A stretch of DNA of 64,000 bases from Paractinoplanes bogorensis (GCF_018829635.1 NZ_JAHKKG010000010.1:248001-312000), one strand, 5' to 3'. Shown: positions 1 through 8,690, counted from the stretch's first letter. Numbers and translations: made by a program. Notes: a model not told the origin generated them from the sequence alone.

Positions 1-451
1 CGCCGATGACGTTGAACAGCACGAACGTGCGGTAGTGCATCCGGCCGGCCCCGGCCACGATCGGGGTGAACGTGCGGACGATCGGCACGAAGCGGGCCAG
101 CACGATCGACCGGGCGCCGTAGCGTTCGAAGAACGACCCGGCCCGCTCCAGGTTCTCCTGCTTGAACAGCCGTGAGTCGGGCCGCCGGAACAGCGCCGGG
201 CCGACCCGCCGCCCGAACAGATAGCCGACCTGGTCGCCGGCCACGGCCGCGATCGACACGAGCAGGCAGATCAGCCACAGCGGCTGGTGCAGCAGCACCC
301 CGCCCGCGGCCAGCAGCCCGGTGGTGAACAGCAGCGAGTCGCCGGGCAGGAAGAAGCCGATCAGCAGGCCGGACTCGGCGAACACGATCGCCAGGATGCC
401 GATCAGGCCGACCGTGGCGATCAGGGACTGGGGGTCGAGCAACGAGGTCAT
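1..451 (-). CDS. DedA family membrane protein (partial, C-terminus off the left edge)
   Basis: This is the N-terminal 150 residues of a DedA (SNARE-associated/VTT domain) inner-membrane protein. DedA proteins are proton-coupled polytopic proteins linked to envelope homeostasis and undecaprenyl-phosphate or lipid recycling. The sequence starts MTSLLDPQSL and shows the family hallmarks: a GFFLPGDSLLF stretch at the first re-entrant segment, GDQVGYLFGRR about residue 75, and FERYGARSIVLARFVPIVRTF followed by the conserved glycine-rich GAGRM segment. The ATG at 451 is the first in frame. It is divergent from the envelope operon that begins at 540, with about 90 bp between them for promoters. The family call is secure; substrate and exact role are unknown. 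Confidence 0.9.
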   Translation of the reverse strand, partial: MTSLLDPQSLIATVGLIGILAIVFAESGLLIGFFLPGDSLLFTTGLLAAGGVLLHQPLWLICLLVSIAAVAGDQVGYLFGRRVGPALFRRPDSRLFKQENLERAGSFFERYGARSIVLARFVPIVRTFTPIVAGAGRMHYRTFVLFNVIG

Positions 452-539
452 GACCGCAAGGTAGGGACGGCTTCCTGAGAAATCGTTGAACGAGCGGGCC
501 TTCAGGGTTTCCTTAGCTCGCCGTGACCAGTCTGCGGTC

Positions 540-1346
540 ATGACACCCCTGGAGCCACGGCCGTTCCGGCACTACCTGAGCAAGGTGCCGGAGGTGACGA
601 TCTTCTTCTGGATCATCAAGATCCTCGCGACCAAGGTCGGGGAGACGTTCGCCGATTTTCTCAACCTGACCCTTGGTCTGGGCCTGACCCTGACCACGGT
701 GGTGATGAGCGCGCTGCTGGCCATCGCTTTGACGATCCAGTTTCGCGTACGGGGTTACGTACCGGCCCTCTACTGGCTCGTCGTCGTGCTGATCAGCATC
801 GTCGGCACGCTGATCACCGACAGCCTGGTCGACAACTTCGGGGTTCCACTCATGTCGGCCACCGTCGTGTTCGCCACGCTGCTCGCGGCCACCTTCGGGC
901 TCTGGTACGCCCACGAGCGGACGCTGTCGATCCACACCATCGACACGCCCCGCCGGGAGGCCTTCTACTGGCTCGCCATCCTGTTCACCTTCGCGCTCGG
1001 CACCGCCGCCGGCGACCTCGCGGCCGAGGCCCTCGGACTCGGGTACGGCGTCGCGGCCCTCGCCTTCGCGGCGGTCATCGGGGCCGTCTGGCTCGTCAAG
1101 AACGGCCTGGGCCCGGTGGCGGCGTTCTGGATCGCCTACATCGCCACCCGCCCGCTCGGCGCCTCACTCGGCGACCTGCTGGCGCAGCCCCCGGCCAACG
1201 GCGGTCTCGGCCTCGGAACGGCGGTGACCAGTGTCCTGTTCCTGGCCACGATCCTGTGCACGGTCGCCTACCTGACCATCACGCGCCGGGACCGTCCCTC
1301 GCTCGACGCCGCAGCAGCCCGCACCCAGGCCCGGCCGTCATGGTGA
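540..1346 (+). CDS. COG4705-type multipass membrane protein
   Basis: A 268-residue integral membrane protein of the uncharacterised COG4705 family. The N-terminus carries the family signature KVPEVTIFFWIIKILATKVGETFADFL, and eight or so hydrophobic segments follow. The two halves look like an internal repeat: both contain a GxxxADxLA/GETFAD-like element (about residues 30 and 155). I start at the ATG at 540; an in-frame ATG at 486 is possible but would add an uncharacteristic charged 18-residue leader. The stop overlaps the next ATG (ATGGTGA), so it is translationally coupled to the glycosyltransferase and heads the envelope operon. No function is known for the family. Confidence 0.8.
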   Translation: MTPLEPRPFRHYLSKVPEVTIFFWIIKILATKVGETFADFLNLTLGLGLTLTTVVMSALLAIALTIQFRVRGYVPALYWLVVVLISIVGTLITDSLVDNFGVPLMSATVVFATLLAATFGLWYAHERTLSIHTIDTPRREAFYWLAILFTFALGTAAGDLAAEALGLGYGVAALAFAAVIGAVWLVKNGLGPVAAFWIAYIATRPLGASLGDLLAQPPANGGLGLGTAVTSVLFLATILCTVAYLTITRRDRPSLDAAAARTQARPSW

Positions 1347-2434
1347 ACGGCCCGGTCGTGATCTTCTCGGCGAGCATCGGCGCCGGCCACGACGGCGCGG
1401 CCCGCGAGCTGAGCCGCCGCCTGACCGCCCACGGGCTCGACGTGGTGCGGCACGACTTCCTCGACATGCTCCCGGCCCGCTTCGGCGCCACCCTGCGCGA
1501 CGGCTACGCCCGCCAGCTGCGCACCGTCCCGCAGTCGTGGGGCTGGCTGCTCGCGGCCATGTCCGGTCCCCGCATGGCGACCGGCGCGGCCGGGCTGTCG
1601 GCCGGGCTGGCCACCACCCGGATGCTGGCCGCGATCGAACCCGGTGCGAGCGCCGTCGTCTCCACCTATCCCCTGGCCAGTCAGGTGCTCGGGCGCCTGC
1701 GCCGCACCGGCCGCCTGGACGTGCCGGTCGCGGCGGTGATGACCGACCCATCGGTGCACCCGCTCTGCGTCGCCGACGGCGTCGACCTGCACCTGGCTCC
1801 CGGGCGCAGCGCGGCCGACCAGATCCACGCCATGGCGGCCCCCGCGGTCGAGGTCTCCCCCATCGTCGATCCGGCGTTCCGGCCCGTACGTGACCGGGCC
1901 GAACGCGACGCCACCCGGCGCCGCCTGGGCCTGCCCGCCGACGAACCGCTCGCCGTCGTCATCGCCGGGTCGTGGGGTGTGGGCGACGTCGCGGCCACCG
2001 CGGCCGACATCGCGCGCGGCGGCTCGGCCCTGCCGGTCGTGGTGTGCGGGCGCAACGACACCCTGCGCCACCGGCTGGCCGCGAGCGGCTCGGCGATCGC
2101 GCTGGGCTGGGTCGACGCCATGCCGGAACTGCTGCGCAGCGCCGACGTGGTGGTGCACAACGCGGGCGGGCTGTCCAGCGTCGAGGCGATGGCCAGCGGC
2201 GTACCGGTGATCAGCTACCGCTGCCTGCCCGGCCACGGCACCGCCAACGCCGCCGTGCTGCAGAAGGCCGGCCTCTCGCCGTGGCCCGTCACTCCCGACG
2301 AGCTGAACTCAGAACTGAGGTGTGCCATGAACACGACCACGGGCTCGCTGCCGGCCGGCGGCCCCGATGCGGCCGACGTCATCGCCGAGCTGGCCGGCGC
2401 GCCCGCGATCACGGCCCTGGCGGTGGCCGCATGA
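1340..2434 (+). CDS. MGDG-synthase-like glycosyltransferase (GT28 type)
   Basis: A 364-residue GT-B glycosyltransferase resembling MurG and the diacylglycerol glucosyl/galactosyltransferases. The N-terminal domain starts VIFSASIGAGHDGAA, the MGDG-synthase motif for the acceptor side. The C-terminal domain has the UDP-sugar binding segment VVHNAGGLSSVEAMASGVPVI near residue 275. It probably transfers a sugar from a nucleotide-sugar donor to a lipid at the inner face of the membrane. The ATG at 1340 is chosen because it overlaps the previous stop and immediately precedes the conserved beta-strand. The 3' end overlaps the deacetylase by ATGA. Donor and acceptor cannot be told from sequence. Confidence 0.85.
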   Translation: MVNGPVVIFSASIGAGHDGAARELSRRLTAHGLDVVRHDFLDMLPARFGATLRDGYARQLRTVPQSWGWLLAAMSGPRMATGAAGLSAGLATTRMLAAIEPGASAVVSTYPLASQVLGRLRRTGRLDVPVAAVMTDPSVHPLCVADGVDLHLAPGRSAADQIHAMAAPAVEVSPIVDPAFRPVRDRAERDATRRRLGLPADEPLAVVIAGSWGVGDVAATAADIARGGSALPVVVCGRNDTLRHRLAASGSAIALGWVDAMPELLRSADVVVHNAGGLSSVEAMASGVPVISYRCLPGHGTANAAVLQKAGLSPWPVTPDELNSELRCAMNTTTGSLPAGGPDAADVIAELAGAPAITALAVAA

Positions 2435-3177
2435 AGGCCGCCGCGGCGCTGGCCGGGCTCGCCGCCGCGCACGCCGCGCCCGCCCTGGCCGCCGTCGGAC
2501 CGCTGCGCCGGCTGGTGCTGCCCGGCCTGGCCGGACGCGGCGATCCGGGGCACGTCGCGCTCACCTTCGACGACGGACCCCACCCGGAGGCCACCCCGCG
2601 GCTGCTGCGGTTGCTCGACTCGGGCGGCGTACGGGCGACGTTCTTTCTGCTCGGGCGGATGGCGGCCGAACACCCGAAGGTGGCCCGCGCGATCGCCACC
2701 GCGGGGCACGAGATCGCGGTGCACGGGTACGACCACCGGCTGCTGCTGAAACGACGGCCGACCGAGACGTTCGACGACCTGGCCCACGCATGCGAGACCA
2801 TCGCCGCGGTCACCGGCCGCACGCCGCGCTGGTGGCGCCCACCGTACGGGGTGGCCAGCACCGCCGCCCTGTTCAGCGCCCGCCGGCTCGGGCTCACCCC
2901 GGTGCTGTGGACCTGCTGGGGCCGCGACTGGACGGCCGGCGCCACCCCCGACTCGGTCTTCCGGGCGGTCCGCCGGGGTCTGCGCGGCGGCGGCACCATC
3001 CTGCTGCACGACAGCGACCACGCGGCAGCTTCCCGGGCCTGGGAGGCCACCCTCGGCGCGCTCCCCGCGATCCTCACCCACTGCCGGGTGCGCGGATTCG
3101 AGGTGGGCCCGCTCGGCGCGCACGGTCTCGGCCCGGGGCCGCTTCAGCCTGCGTTAAGCCGTTCCCGGCCAGCCTGA
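2431..3177 (+). CDS. Polysaccharide deacetylase family protein (NodB domain)
   Basis: A 248-residue carbohydrate esterase family 4 protein, expected to remove N-acetyl (or other acyl) groups from an envelope glycan. The hydrophobic N-terminus (residues 1-22) could act as a signal or membrane anchor. Catalytic motif 1 is TFDDGPHP at residues 45-52, motif 2 is the metal-binding HGYDH about residue 95, and motif 3 is RWWRPPYG. The histidine motif LLHDSD lies near the C-terminus, so all catalytic residues are present. The ATG at 2431 overlaps the previous TGA. Placement between a lipid glycosyltransferase and DprE1 suggests action on a lipid-linked or wall glycan; the actual substrate is inference. 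Confidence 0.88.
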   Translation: MKAAAALAGLAAAHAAPALAAVGPLRRLVLPGLAGRGDPGHVALTFDDGPHPEATPRLLRLLDSGGVRATFFLLGRMAAEHPKVARAIATAGHEIAVHGYDHRLLLKRRPTETFDDLAHACETIAAVTGRTPRWWRPPYGVASTAALFSARRLGLTPVLWTCWGRDWTAGATPDSVFRAVRRGLRGGGTILLHDSDHAAASRAWEATLGALPAILTHCRVRGFEVGPLGAHGLGPGPLQPALSRSRPA

Positions 3178-3200
3178 ACCGATCAGAAAGGGAGACCACC

Positions 3201-4520
3201 ATGCAGACGACGACAGTCCGCGGCTGGGGCCGGGCGACGAGCAGCCGAAGCCGGGTGATCGGGTGGCCGGACGATCTGGGCCCGGCCGGGCCCCGGGGCC
3301 TGATCGCCCGGGGCGGCGGTTGTGGCTACGGCGACGCGGCCCAGAACGCCGGGGGTGTGGTCGCGCTGACCGCCCACCGGGACGACCTGACCGAGCTCTT
3401 CGTGGACGAGGACGGCACGGTGCTGCTCGACGCGGGCACCTCGCTCGGCGAGCTGATCCGGTCGGTCGCCCCGCTCGGCTGGACGCTGCCCGTCATCCCG
3501 GGGACGGCCCGGGTCACCGTCGGCGGGGCGATCGCGGCCGACGTGCACGGGAAGAACCACATCCACACCGGGTCCTTCGGTTCCCACGTACGGGAAATGA
3601 CGGTCCTCACGCCCGGACAGGGTGAGCTCGTGCTGGGACCGCAGCGGCATCCGGATGCCTTCCGGGCCACGGTCGGCGGGCTCGGCCTGACCGGGGTGAT
3701 CCAGTCGGCCCGGCTGGCCCTGACCCCGCTCGACTCGTGGCAGTGGCGGACCACCGACACGATCGCACCCGACCTCGACGCGCTGATGACCGCACTGCGG
3801 CTGGCCGCGCCGGGCAGCGAGTACGCGGTCGGCTGGATCGACGCCACACGTGGCGGGCGGCACCTCGGCGGCGGGGTGCTGAGCACGTCCCGTCCGGTGC
3901 CCGGAACGACCCCACCCGCGTACGGGCGGCCGTCCCAGCGCCGCCTGCGCCTTCCCGGGCTGCCCGCGACGGGTCTGGGCCTGCCCGGAGTCACCGCCGT
4001 CCTGAACCGCGCCCGGATGCTGGCCGCCCGCAGCCGCAACCAGTCGTTCCCGCAGGTGCTCTTCCCCCTGGACGCCCTGCCCGACTGGGCGCGCCTGCAC
4101 GGCCGGCGCGGCCTGATCCAATACCAGTTCGTCGTGCCGTTCGGCGCCGAGGACGTGCTGGCCGCCGCCCTCACCGAGACCCGCCGGGCCGGCTTCCCGG
4201 CCACCCTGGCCGTGCTGAAGGTGTTCGGCGCCTCCAGCGAAGCGTTCCTGTCGTTCCCCATTCCCGGCTGGAGCCTCGCCCTCGACTTCCCAGCCGTCGC
4301 CGACCTGGCCCCGGTGCTCGACGCGCTCGACGAACGGGTCGCGGCCGCGGGTGGGCGGGTCTACCTGGTCAAGGACAGCCGGCTGCGGCCCGGCGTGCTC
4401 GAGACCATGTATCCGGATCTGGGCCGGTGGCGCGCCGAGCGGGCCCTGCTCGACCCGGACGGCGTGATGGTGTCCGATCTGGACCGCCGCCTCGGACTCA
4501 GCGGAGGCGGCCGTGCGTGA
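3201..4520 (+). CDS. dprE1: DprE1-like decaprenylphosphoryl-ribose 2'-oxidase
   Basis: A 439-residue flavoprotein homologous to mycobacterial DprE1, which oxidises decaprenyl-phosphoryl-ribose to the 2'-keto intermediate on the way to decaprenyl-phosphoryl-arabinose. The FAD-binding segment GGGCGYGDAAQNAGG is near residue 35. The histidine motif DVHGKNHIHTGSFGSHV (His equivalent to M. tuberculosis His132) is near residue 115. The C-terminal VYLVKDSR places Lys391 at the position of Mtb Lys418. At the position of Mtb Cys387, the benzothiazinone target, this protein has Ala360 (FPIPGWSLALDFP). The ATG at 3201 has an AAAGGGAG-type ribosome site just upstream. It overlaps dprE2 by 8 bases. Confidence 0.9.
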   Translation: MQTTTVRGWGRATSSRSRVIGWPDDLGPAGPRGLIARGGGCGYGDAAQNAGGVVALTAHRDDLTELFVDEDGTVLLDAGTSLGELIRSVAPLGWTLPVIPGTARVTVGGAIAADVHGKNHIHTGSFGSHVREMTVLTPGQGELVLGPQRHPDAFRATVGGLGLTGVIQSARLALTPLDSWQWRTTDTIAPDLDALMTALRLAAPGSEYAVGWIDATRGGRHLGGGVLSTSRPVPGTTPPAYGRPSQRRLRLPGLPATGLGLPGVTAVLNRARMLAARSRNQSFPQVLFPLDALPDWARLHGRRGLIQYQFVVPFGAEDVLAAALTETRRAGFPATLAVLKVFGASSEAFLSFPIPGWSLALDFPAVADLAPVLDALDERVAAAGGRVYLVKDSRLRPGVLETMYPDLGRWRAERALLDPDGVMVSDLDRRLGLSGGGRA

Positions 4521-5322
4521 CGGACTGGGCCGGACGCAGACCGTGCTGGTGCTCGGCGGCACATCGGAGATCGGAACGGCGATCGCGGACGCGCTGCGGC
4601 CGGACACCCTGATCCTGGCCGGGCGCGACCCGATCGCGCTCAAGGAGGCGGCCGGCGACCTCGCGCGGCCCGGCCGGCACGTCGAGACGATGTGTTACGA
4701 GGCCACCGCCGCGGCCGCCACGGTCGTCGACGTGCTCGCCGCCGCGACCGCCCGCTGCGGCGATCTGGACGTGGTGGTGCTCAGCGTCGGGGCGCTGACC
4801 GACGAGGGACAGCTCGGCTCGGACACCACGGCCGTCGAGACCGCGCTGCGCACCACCATGCTCGGCCCGATGCTGGCCGCGCACGCCACCGCCATGCGGC
4901 TGCGCGATCAGGGCCACGGGACGCTGGTCGTGCTGTCCTCGGTGGCGGCCGTCCGGACCCGGGCCGGCCTTCTCACGTACGGGGTCGCGAAGACCGCCCT
5001 CGACGTGTACGCCCGGCGGCTCGGCGCCCAGCTGCGCGGCAGCGGGGCCCGGGTGCTGGTGGTGCGGCCCGGTCACGTCCGCACCCGGATGACCCGGGGA
5101 CTGCCCGAAGCACCGTTCACCACCACCGTGCAGGCGGTCGCCACGCGGGTGCTCGCAGCGCTCTCGCGGCGGACGGCCGTCGCCTACGCCCCGGCGGTCC
5201 TGCGTCCCGTCATGGCCGGTGTGCGGTTGCTCCCGCCGGCCGTCTTCGAGCGGCTCAACGCCGTTAAGCCTGCTCCAAGGATCACTCCGGCATCGTCTGA
5301 GTCAGAAGAAAGGACCTCATGA
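4513..5322 (+). CDS. dprE2: DprE2-like decaprenylphosphoryl-2-keto-erythro-pentose reductase (SDR)
   Basis: A 269-residue short-chain dehydrogenase that would reduce the DprE1 product to decaprenyl-phosphoryl-arabinose with NAD(P)H. The nucleotide-binding motif is LGGTSEIG about residue 14, the catalytic Ser is in LSSVAAV, and Tyr/Lys are in TYGVAKTALD. The C-terminal VVRPGHVRTRM and APAVLRPVM segments match mycobacterial DprE2 rather than generic SDRs. It starts with a GTG inside the end of dprE1, which implies translational coupling and a functional pair. Confidence in the DprE2 assignment comes from sequence and the adjacent dprE1 together. Confidence 0.88.
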   Translation: MRDGLGRTQTVLVLGGTSEIGTAIADALRPDTLILAGRDPIALKEAAGDLARPGRHVETMCYEATAAAATVVDVLAAATARCGDLDVVVLSVGALTDEGQLGSDTTAVETALRTTMLGPMLAAHATAMRLRDQGHGTLVVLSSVAAVRTRAGLLTYGVAKTALDVYARRLGAQLRGSGARVLVVRPGHVRTRMTRGLPEAPFTTTVQAVATRVLAALSRRTAVAYAPAVLRPVMAGVRLLPPAVFERLNAVKPAPRITPASSESEERTS

Positions 5323-5323
5323 G

Positions 5324-6001
5324 ATGCGTGCTCCACTGACCCTCGTCGAACCGCCGGTAGTGCTGCCGGCGGAGTACTCCCAGGACGGCACCGCCATCGC
5401 GGTCTGGGACGTCGACCGGACCCTGGTCCGCGGCGACACCCTGCTGCCCTTCCTGCGCCGCTTCACCGGAGCCGGCCTGCTCGCCGCCACCATGCTGGAC
5501 GCGTTCGCCCGCTCGACCGGGCCGGACCACCGCGGCAGCGCCAAGGCTGTCGTGCTGCAGCGGGTGCTCGGTGGGCGTCCGCTGGCCGAGGTGCAGCGTC
5601 AGGCCCGCGACTACGTGGCCGTCGAGGTCATGCGCCGGATCCGGCCCGACTCGCTGCGCCGCTGGCAGTGGCACCGGACGCAGGGCCACCGGCTGGTGCT
5701 CGCCTCGGCCTCGCTCAGCTTCTATCTGCAGCCGCTGGCCGCGACGCTCGGCGCCGACCACCTGATCTGCACCGGCATGACGGTGGTCAACGGACGCCTC
5801 ACCGGCGCGCTGGCCGGCCCGAACTGCCGCGGGCCGCGCAAAGCCGAACGCGTGAGCGCCTACCTCGCCGGTCATTCCGCCGACAACGTCTGGGCCTACG
5901 GTGACAGCCGCGCCGACGGGCCGATGCTGGCCCTGGCCGATTTCCCCGTACGCGTCCGCCCGTACCGGATGCTGCCCGACCTGGCCCGGGGTGCCCGATG
6001 A
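5324..6001 (+). CDS. HAD-IB family phosphatase
   Basis: A 225-residue haloacid-dehalogenase superfamily phosphatase of the SerB/CicA subgroup. Motif I is VWDVDRTL with nucleophile and acid-base aspartates at 29 and 31. Motif II is the serine in LASASLSFY; motif III/IV is GPRKAERV followed by AYGDSRADGPML. In mycobacteria the DPA pathway uses a PAP2-type 5-phosphoribosyl-1-phosphoryl-decaprenol phosphatase (Rv3807c). Here the HAD enzyme sits between dprE2 and ubiA and is a candidate to do that dephosphorylation; this is inference from position. The ATG at 5324 follows an AAAGGA site by 8-9 bases and the stop overlaps the next gene by ATGA. Confidence 0.85.
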   Translation: MRAPLTLVEPPVVLPAEYSQDGTAIAVWDVDRTLVRGDTLLPFLRRFTGAGLLAATMLDAFARSTGPDHRGSAKAVVLQRVLGGRPLAEVQRQARDYVAVEVMRRIRPDSLRRWQWHRTQGHRLVLASASLSFYLQPLAATLGADHLICTGMTVVNGRLTGALAGPNCRGPRKAERVSAYLAGHSADNVWAYGDSRADGPMLALADFPVRVRPYRMLPDLARGAR

Positions 6002-7113
6002 AGGCTCGCCGCCGCCGCTTGCTCGGCCTCGTCGCCCTCTTCCTGGCCATCGTGATGATCGTGCCCGGAGTCTCCTACGTCCAGGCCCTGACCGCCCCCG
6101 GCAGCGCCACCTTCACCATGCGCACGGTGGACTGGATCCGGGGGCACGGCGGTAACCCGGTGATCAACGCGATCGAGAACTGGTACTACACCCGCAAGAA
6201 GCCCGCCGCCGGCCCGCCCGACTCGGCCACGCTGCCGACCGCGGCGGCTCCGAGCAGGAACGCGGTCAAGGACACCCAGGGTCCGGCCGCGCTGCCCCTG
6301 CTGCCCGGCGTCACCAGGCTGCCGGGCGAGTCGACCTGGCACGCGGGCCGGCTGGCCCGCAACGGCAAGCCGCTCATCTACACCGGCTACCTGCGCCCGG
6401 ACGCCGCCCATCAGAGCGTGGTCGCCGGGGTCGCGTGGATGCGGGCCGGTTCCAGCGTGGCCCACCTGGTCGCCGGCACCACCCAGCCCGGCGGCACCTG
6501 GCCCGGCAGCTCGTCGGTGCCCTTCTCGGAACTGCCCAACCTGGTCGCCACCTTCAACTCCGGGTTCAAGATGGCCGACATCAGCGGCGGGTTCTATCTC
6601 GACGGCAACTACGCGCGTCCGCTGATGGACGGGCAGGCCTCGATCGTCATCGACAAGCAGGGTGGCATCACGGTCGGCTCGTGGGGGCGGGACGTCAAGA
6701 TGACCGCGAACGTGGCCGCCGTACGGCAGAACCTGGCTTTGATCGTCGAAAACGGGCAGCCGGTGAACGGATTGTCGGTCAACGCGCTCGGCCGCTGGGG
6801 TTCGCCGCGCAACCAGCTGCAGTACACCTGGCGCTCCGGTCTCGGGGTGGACGCGCACGGCAACCTGATCTACGTCGCCGGCAACCACATGAACCTGACC
6901 GCGCTCGCCACCGCGATGGCCGACGCCGGGGTGGTCCGGGGCATGCAGCTCGACATCCACACCGGCATGGCGTCCTTCTCGTCCTGGAAGCCCGTCGGTG
7001 GCACCAGCACGCCGACCAAGCTGCTGCCCGAGATGACCCGTGCGGCCGACCGCTACCTGGTCCCCGACCAGCGGGACTTCCTCTACCTCACCGCCGCCGG
7101 AGCCGCATCGTGA
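5998..7113 (+). CDS. Phosphodiester glycosidase family protein (NAGPA domain)
   Basis: A 371-residue protein with an N-terminal membrane anchor (residues 9-28, RLLGLVALFLAIVMIVPGV) and an extracytoplasmic NAGPA/DUF2233 domain. The family includes the mammalian uncovering enzyme that cleaves GlcNAc-1-phosphodiesters, and bacterial phosphodiester glycosidases. Conserved-looking pieces are NSGFKMADISGGFYLDG, SWGRDVKMTANVAAVRQN, and the near-C-terminal QLDIHTGMASF. It is coupled to both neighbours by 4-base overlaps, so it belongs to the arabinosyl-lipid operon. It could trim glycosyl-phosphate substituents on a lipid or wall teichoic polymer; that is inference. Confidence 0.85.
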   Translation: MKARRRRLLGLVALFLAIVMIVPGVSYVQALTAPGSATFTMRTVDWIRGHGGNPVINAIENWYYTRKKPAAGPPDSATLPTAAAPSRNAVKDTQGPAALPLLPGVTRLPGESTWHAGRLARNGKPLIYTGYLRPDAAHQSVVAGVAWMRAGSSVAHLVAGTTQPGGTWPGSSSVPFSELPNLVATFNSGFKMADISGGFYLDGNYARPLMDGQASIVIDKQGGITVGSWGRDVKMTANVAAVRQNLALIVENGQPVNGLSVNALGRWGSPRNQLQYTWRSGLGVDAHGNLIYVAGNHMNLTALATAMADAGVVRGMQLDIHTGMASFSSWKPVGGTSTPTKLLPEMTRAADRYLVPDQRDFLYLTAAGAAS

Positions 7114-8006
7114 CCGCCACCGCAGTTCTCCCCGACACGTCACTGGCCTCCTCTCTCCTGCGCACGGCCCGTCCCCGGCAATGGATCAAGAACCTGCTCG
7201 TCGTCGCCGTGCCGGGCGCCTCGGGAGCCCTGTTCACCACCGGCGCTCTCCGCGGCGTGCTCCTCGCCTTCGTCGCGTTCACGCTGGCCGCCGTCGGCAC
7301 CTACTTCATCAACGACGCCGCCGACGTCGAAGCCGACCGCCGGCATCCGGTCAAGCGCCACCGGCCGATCGCGGCGGGGGAACTCGGCGTCTCGGACGCC
7401 CGCTGGATCGGCTACGGCAGTGCCATCGCCGCGCTCGGCCTGGCCGTGGCGGTCAGCTGGTCGTTCGCCGCCTGCGTGGCGGCCTATCTCGCGCTGACCG
7501 CGGCCTACAGCGCCCGGCTCAAGCACGTGCCGGTGCTCGACGTGCTGATCGTGGCCGGCGGCTTCCTGCTGCGGGCGGTCGGCGGCGGGGCGGCCACCGC
7601 GACCTCCACGTCCAACTGGTTCCTGCTGGTGATCCTGCTCGGTTCGCTCTACCTGGTCATCGCCAAGCGGATCGGCGAACTCAACCGGACCGCCCAGGGT
7701 GCGCCCGGGCGCCGGGTGCTGGCCGGCTACTCGGCGCCGTGGCTGCAGCAGATCTCGTCGATGACCCTGAGCGGGACCGTTCTCGCGTACGCGGCCTGGG
7801 CCTTCCCCTACCTCGGGGGCGACGTCGCGCTGCCCCTGCTGGCCGCGTCGCTGGTGCCGTTCCTGGCCGCGCTGATGCGCTACAGCCTGCTGGTCGCGCA
7901 CGGCGCCGGCGAGGCCCCCGAACGGGTGCTGACGTCCGACATCTTCCTGATCGGCTCCGGTCTGCTGTGGGTGGCCATGGCCGGCGGCGCCCTCTACCTG
8001 GCCTGA
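7110..8006 (+). CDS. ubiA: Decaprenyl-phosphate phosphoribosyltransferase (UbiA family)
   Basis: A 298-residue UbiA-superfamily prenyltransferase with about nine membrane segments, resembling Rv3806c (5-phospho-alpha-D-ribosyl-1-diphosphate:decaprenyl-phosphate transferase). It makes the substrate for the phosphatase/DprE1/DprE2 steps. The N-terminus has RPRQWIKNLLV. The first aspartate-rich motif is NDAADVEADRRHPVKRHRPIAAG about residues 70-90; the second is in SARLKHVPVLDVLIVAGGFLLRAVGGG. The start is a GTG overlapping the previous stop (GTGA). It closes the operon; the next gene starts 6 bases later, so read-through into the regulator is possible. Confidence 0.9.
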   Translation: MTATAVLPDTSLASSLLRTARPRQWIKNLLVVAVPGASGALFTTGALRGVLLAFVAFTLAAVGTYFINDAADVEADRRHPVKRHRPIAAGELGVSDARWIGYGSAIAALGLAVAVSWSFAACVAAYLALTAAYSARLKHVPVLDVLIVAGGFLLRAVGGGAATATSTSNWFLLVILLGSLYLVIAKRIGELNRTAQGAPGRRVLAGYSAPWLQQISSMTLSGTVLAYAAWAFPYLGGDVALPLLAASLVPFLAALMRYSLLVAHGAGEAPERVLTSDIFLIGSGLLWVAMAGGALYLA

Positions 8007-8012
8007 GGTCCC

Positions 8013-8690
8013 GTGCGCATCCTGGTGGTGGAAGACGAGATCGCCCTGGGCGACACCCTCCGCGAAGCCCTCATCGACGAGGGCTTCGCGGTCGACGTCG
8101 TACGGACCGGACCGGACGGGCTGTGGGCGGCGACCGAATACCCGTACGACGTCGTCGTGCTCGACATCATGCTGCCCGGCCTGAACGGCTACGAGGTGTG
8201 CCGGCAGCTGCGCGAACGCGACGTCTGGACCCCGGTGCTCATGCTGACGGCCAAGGACGGCGAGTACGACCTGGCCGACGCGCTCGATCTGGGCGCCGAC
8301 GACTATCTGACCAAGCCTTTCTCGTACGTGGTCCTGATCGCGCGGATCCGGGCGTTGACGCGCCGCGGCGCCCCGCAGCGGCCGGCCGTGCTCAGCGCCG
8401 GAGACCTCGTGGTCGACCCGGCCCGACGGCACGTCACCCGGGGCGGCGCGCCGGTCACCGTGACGACCCGGGAGTTCGCGCTGCTGGAGTTCCTGATGCG
8501 GCGCCGGGGCGACGTGGTGTCCAAACGCGACATCATCGAGAACGTGTGGGACATGAACTTCGACGGCGACCCGAACATCGTCGAGGTCTACGTGAGCTAC
8601 CTGCGCAAGAAGATCGACCAGCCGTACGGCCGGGCCGCCATCGAGACGGTCCGTGGCGCCGGCTACCGAATCGCGGCCGACGGCGGCTGA
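8013..8690 (+). CDS. OmpR/PhoB-family response regulator
   Basis: A 225-residue two-component regulator. The receiver domain (1-115) has the acidic pair ED at 8-9, phosphoacceptor Asp51 (VVVLDIMLPG), Thr in MLTAKD and Lys in YLTKPF. The C-terminal winged-helix domain (125-222) ends with the usual YLRKKID and GAGYRI motifs. The GTG start is 6 bases after ubiA, on the same strand, so it may be partly cotranscribed with the arabinosyl-lipid operon. Its partner kinase is on the opposite strand and overlaps it tail-to-tail by 28 bases, which makes mutual antisense transcription likely. Target genes unknown. Confidence 0.93.
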   Translation: MRILVVEDEIALGDTLREALIDEGFAVDVVRTGPDGLWAATEYPYDVVVLDIMLPGLNGYEVCRQLRERDVWTPVLMLTAKDGEYDLADALDLGADDYLTKPFSYVVLIARIRALTRRGAPQRPAVLSAGDLVVDPARRHVTRGGAPVTVTTREFALLEFLMRRRGDVVSKRDIIENVWDMNFDGDPNIVEVYVSYLRKKIDQPYGRAAIETVRGAGYRIAADGG

